Shown one piece after another: positions 4,649 through 6,491 of a DNA stretch of 6,491 nucleotides; within the stretch, counting starts at the first letter, position 1, and each line of letters starts with the position of its first letter. The position numbers and the translations under genes are program-made. This stretch comes from an uncultured Chlorobiota bacterium (GTDB lineage: Bacteria > Bacteroidota > Kapaibacteriia > OLB7). The stretch covers positions 1 through 6,491 of the forward strand of contig CAMLOB010000239.1 of NCBI GenBank assembly GCA_946481475.1. Reading direction: 5' to 3'. A model generated the notes under the pieces. That model ran no database searches and was not told where the DNA came from. It was given only the letters and a program-made list of their open reading frames with translations.

Positions 4649-5826
4649 ACAGACTTCACTCGCTCTTTCTCCTCTTCCTTGGCATTCCGGCGATCCTCTT
4701 CGCCAACATGGCCAGTCCGACTCAACCGGGCGATCCTCTGGGGGAGCCTTCTCCATTCCTCGATTCGATTCGTGTGCTCCACGAAGATCTGGAGATCGAC
4801 ATGAGGCCGTGCGCATCCGGAAGTCCGGTCAGAATAACGGCATCCTACAGCCTGTTCAACTCCGGGCGGGAGGAAGACCTCGATCTTGTCTTCATCGCCG
4901 GCAGACTCCACGATTCGGGGAGAGGAATGACGATCCGTCTGGACGGTCACCCGATTACCGGGCGACTTGCCGACACACTCTTCATGCCGGAGTCGTGGGG
5001 GCTTCCCCGATACACGCCCGGCTTTGAGGATTTCGACATCCCTTACGAGGTCTACTATCAAACTCCTCTTGAATATTACAGTGGGGACTTCGGAACAGTT
5101 CCGGCAACGGCTCCGCCGCTGAACTCGGCCGTTCTTTTCACGCTTCGGCTGGAGCCGGGAGAGCACGTAATTACGGTGGATTATCTCGCCATGCCTTCCA
5201 GCATTGCGGACTATTCCTTTTCGATCTACAACTGGCAGCTCGGCTACGTTCTGGCTCCGGCCAGGGAATGGGGAGGATTCGACAGTCTTGATATCACTGT
5301 GTTGTTACCCTCAGGCTGGGAGGCCCGAAGCTATCCGGAGATGGAGGAGTGGGGAAATTCGCTTCGGGGAGCGTGGTCCGGTGTTCCTGCCGATGCCGTT
5401 GCCTTGATTACCCGGCATCAGCTTTCCGGATTTGAACAATGGTTTGTCGGTCTTGAAGATACTCTGTTCACGATCTGTCTGCTCCTATCCATACTCCTTC
5501 CGTTATTGATCGGTATTCGGCAGGGGAGGCTGCTTGCCGTTCAGGGCAAATCCGTTTACAAAGGAGTTGTGCCCCTGTTGTTTCAGATCGGGATCATAGA
5601 ACTTCTGCTCTGCCTTCTTCTGTCTGGAAATCAGTCGGCTGTTTCAGCCATCTACGGCAATCAGGAGCTCCCTTCATACTCGTTTCTTGTCTTTATCGGC
5701 ATAGTCTTTACTGCTCTTGCAGGAACAATCTTTTCACCCCTTGCGTTATGGATAAGCATGAGGATCGTCCGCGCCCGTTTGAAAACGCAACGTTATGCCA
5801 ACCGTGAGCAGGATTCATTGCCGTGA
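4645..5826 (+). CDS. Exported protein of unknown function with three C-terminal membrane helices
   Basis: This encodes 393 residues from ATG 4645; a GTG at 4606 would add 13 residues that spoil the signal peptide. MNRLHSLFLLFLGIPAILFA (1-20) is a clear signal peptide. Residues about 21-270 form a soluble extracytoplasmic part, with a beta-rich block at 60-105 (VRITASYSLFNSG, then DLVFIAGRL and MTIRLDGHPI) and another at 161-222 (VLFTLRLEPGEHVITVDYLA, then SLDITVLLPSGW). This resembles the Ig-like, conserved-but-unnamed domains in which a 'structure with missing parts' strand is followed by an LEPGE-H-type turn. Three hydrophobic helices follow at about 273-291, 308-327 and 346-371, with basic residues between helices 1 and 2 (RQGR, K) and after helix 3 (RIVRARLKTQR), placing the C-terminus in the cytoplasm. 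I do not recognise the family. It lies 147 bp before moxR, so a link with the MoxR chaperone is possible but unproven. Confidence 0.85.
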   Translation: MNRLHSLFLLFLGIPAILFANMASPTQPGDPLGEPSPFLDSIRVLHEDLEIDMRPCASGSPVRITASYSLFNSGREEDLDLVFIAGRLHDSGRGMTIRLDGHPITGRLADTLFMPESWGLPRYTPGFEDFDIPYEVYYQTPLEYYSGDFGTVPATAPPLNSAVLFTLRLEPGEHVITVDYLAMPSSIADYSFSIYNWQLGYVLAPAREWGGFDSLDITVLLPSGWEARSYPEMEEWGNSLRGAWSGVPADAVALITRHQLSGFEQWFVGLEDTLFTICLLLSILLPLLIGIRQGRLLAVQGKSVYKGVVPLLFQIGIIELLLCLLLSGNQSAVSAIYGNQELPSYSFLVFIGIVFTALAGTIFSPLALWISMRIVRARLKTQRYANREQDSLP

Positions 5827-5843
5827 ATAACCGGCGATATGCG

Positions 5844-5872
5844 TTGACCAATTCACCGATCCCTCCTATCTT
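5844..5872 (+). promoter_or_regulatory. Possible sigma70-type promoter for the moxR-like gene
   Basis: TTGACC (5844-5849) and TATCTT (5867-5872) are separated by exactly 17 bp, ahead of the moxR-like gene by about 100 bp. The -35 matches the TTGACA consensus at five of six bases, the -10 at four of six. If the host is a Bacteroidota relative its main sigma factor may prefer a different motif (TAnnTTTG), which this only partly fits. Confidence 0.35.
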
Positions 5873-5876
5873 CCGA

Positions 5877-5897
5877 CCGCCCGAAAGAGTGGGGCGG
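5877..5897. repeat. GC-rich hairpin upstream of the moxR-like gene
   Basis: CCGCCC (5877-5882) pairs with GGGCGG (5892-5897) around a 9-nt loop. No T-run follows. It sits just after the putative -10, so it would lie at the 5' end of the moxR transcript if that promoter is real. It could instead be a weak terminator for the upstream gene. Confidence 0.35.
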
Positions 5898-5960
5898 ATC
5901 GCAGGGGAGAGGGGATGAGGTTTCACCCGGGGATCCGCATCGTATCAGTCATCTTAACCA

Positions 5961-5967
5961 GAGGAAG
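5961..5967 (+). promoter_or_regulatory. Ribosome-binding site deciding a GTG start for moxR
   Basis: GAGGAAG lies six bases before GTG 5974. It is one of the few well-spaced Shine-Dalgarno sequences in the window, and it fixes the start of the MoxR-like protein at a GTG rather than an ATG. Confidence 0.65.
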
Positions 5968-5973
5968 AAATCC

Positions 5974-6491
5974 GTGGCAAACGATACAGCCGCCGTCGAA
6001 CAGCTTCAGAACGCTTATCAGTCGATCCGCAGGGAGATCGGCAAGGTAATTGTGGGACAGGAAGAGGTCGTGGAGCAACTCCTGATCTCACTGCTGGCCC
6101 GCGGCCACTGTCTGCTGGTCGGCGTTCCCGGCCTGGCCAAAACGCTCCTGATCCGGACGCTGGCCGAGTCGCTCGATCTCTCCTTCAGTCGCGTGCAGTT
6201 CACACCCGATCTGATGCCGTCGGACATTACCGGAACCGAAGTGATCGAGGAGAACCGGACGACCGGAGAGAAGGAGTTCCGCTTCGTAAAGGGACCGATC
6301 TTCGCCAACATCGTTCTGGCCGACGAGATCAACCGGACGCCGCCGAAGACGCAGGCCGCCCTGCTGGAATCGATGCAGGAACACCGGGTGACGGCAGCCG
6401 GACATACCTATCATCTGCCGGAACCCTTCTTTGTTCTGGCGACGCAGAACCCGATCGAGCAGGAGGGAACCTATCCGCTGCCGGAGGCGCA
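5974..6491 (+). CDS. MoxR-family AAA+ ATPase, 3'-truncated by the window end
   Basis: From GTG 5974 the frame is open for 172 codons to the window edge with no stop; family members run to about 310-340 residues, so roughly half is missing. The sequence is closely typical of the MoxR/RavA group: [17 protein letters not shown] (21-37), Walker A GVPGLAKT (50-57), [20 protein letters not shown] (71-90), [20 protein letters not shown] (106-125) with Walker B D117-E118, then [10 protein letters not shown] (131-140) and sensor 1 [20 protein letters not shown] (153-172). MoxR ATPases act as ATP-driven chaperones that mature or insert partners, usually VWA-domain and DUF58 proteins encoded just downstream; that part of the locus is outside the window. 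The protein is cytoplasmic. It is preceded by a putative promoter and a good ribosome-binding site, which suggests it starts a new transcription unit. Confidence 0.96.
   Translation, partial: MANDTAAVEQLQNAYQSIRREIGKVIVGQEEVVEQLLISLLARGHCLLVGVPGLAKTLLIRTLAESLDLSFSRVQFTPDLMPSDITGTEVIEENRTTGEKEFRFVKGPIFANIVLADEINRTPPKTQAALLESMQEHRVTAAGHTYHLPEPFFVLATQNPIEQEGTYPLPEA

Noticed and set aside
4504..5166. 220-codon minus-strand open frame
   Set aside because: It is antisense to the signal peptide and soluble domain of the membrane-protein gene and shows no family features.

Overview
The window reads as ordinary chromosome from a moderately GC-rich member of the Bacteroidota/Chlorobi/Ignavibacteria-like (FCB) lineage. 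Three things point there: two C-terminal sorting domains of the type IX secretion (T9SS) type (the tail of a gene at 1-72, and an isolated domain at 2954-3313), a GWxTD-domain lipoprotein-like exported protein (228-1508), and starts that mostly lack a strong Shine-Dalgarno sequence. The phylum call is an inference from gene content; no rRNA or other marker is present.

Layout: every supported gene is on the + strand. In order: the last 23 codons of a T9SS cargo protein (1-72); an exported GWxTD-domain protein (228-1508); an intergenic stretch with four consecutive hairpins (1520-1667); a SUKH/SMI1-KNR4 family protein (1725-2303); an AHSA1/SRPBCC-type START-fold protein (2411-2845); a small orphan T9SS sorting-domain protein (2954-3313); a spacer with two patches of short degenerate tandem repeats; a class IV-like histone-deacetylase-family hydrolase with all catalytic residues (3531-4433); a repeat-laden spacer; an unrecognised exported protein with three C-terminal membrane helices (4645-5826); and the start of a MoxR-type AAA+ ATPase that runs off the window (5974-6491).

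The genes are separated by roughly 65-220 bp and belong to unrelated functional classes, so this does not look like one pathway operon. The only links to a shared process are the T9SS sorting domains with the exported GWxTD protein (cell envelope/secretion), and possibly the membrane protein with moxR (MoxR ATPases usually sit with envelope and VWA-domain partners downstream, beyond this window).

The most interesting observations are small. The orphan sorting-domain ORF has a signal-peptide-like stretch in frame just upstream that no ATG/GTG/TTG start reaches. The SUKH gene and the membrane-protein gene each have a tiny upstream ORF with a better ribosome-binding site that ends in an ATGA overlap with the main start. 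The spacers carry stem-loop and tandem-repeat elements. I do not see a convincing previously undescribed multi-gene system here.
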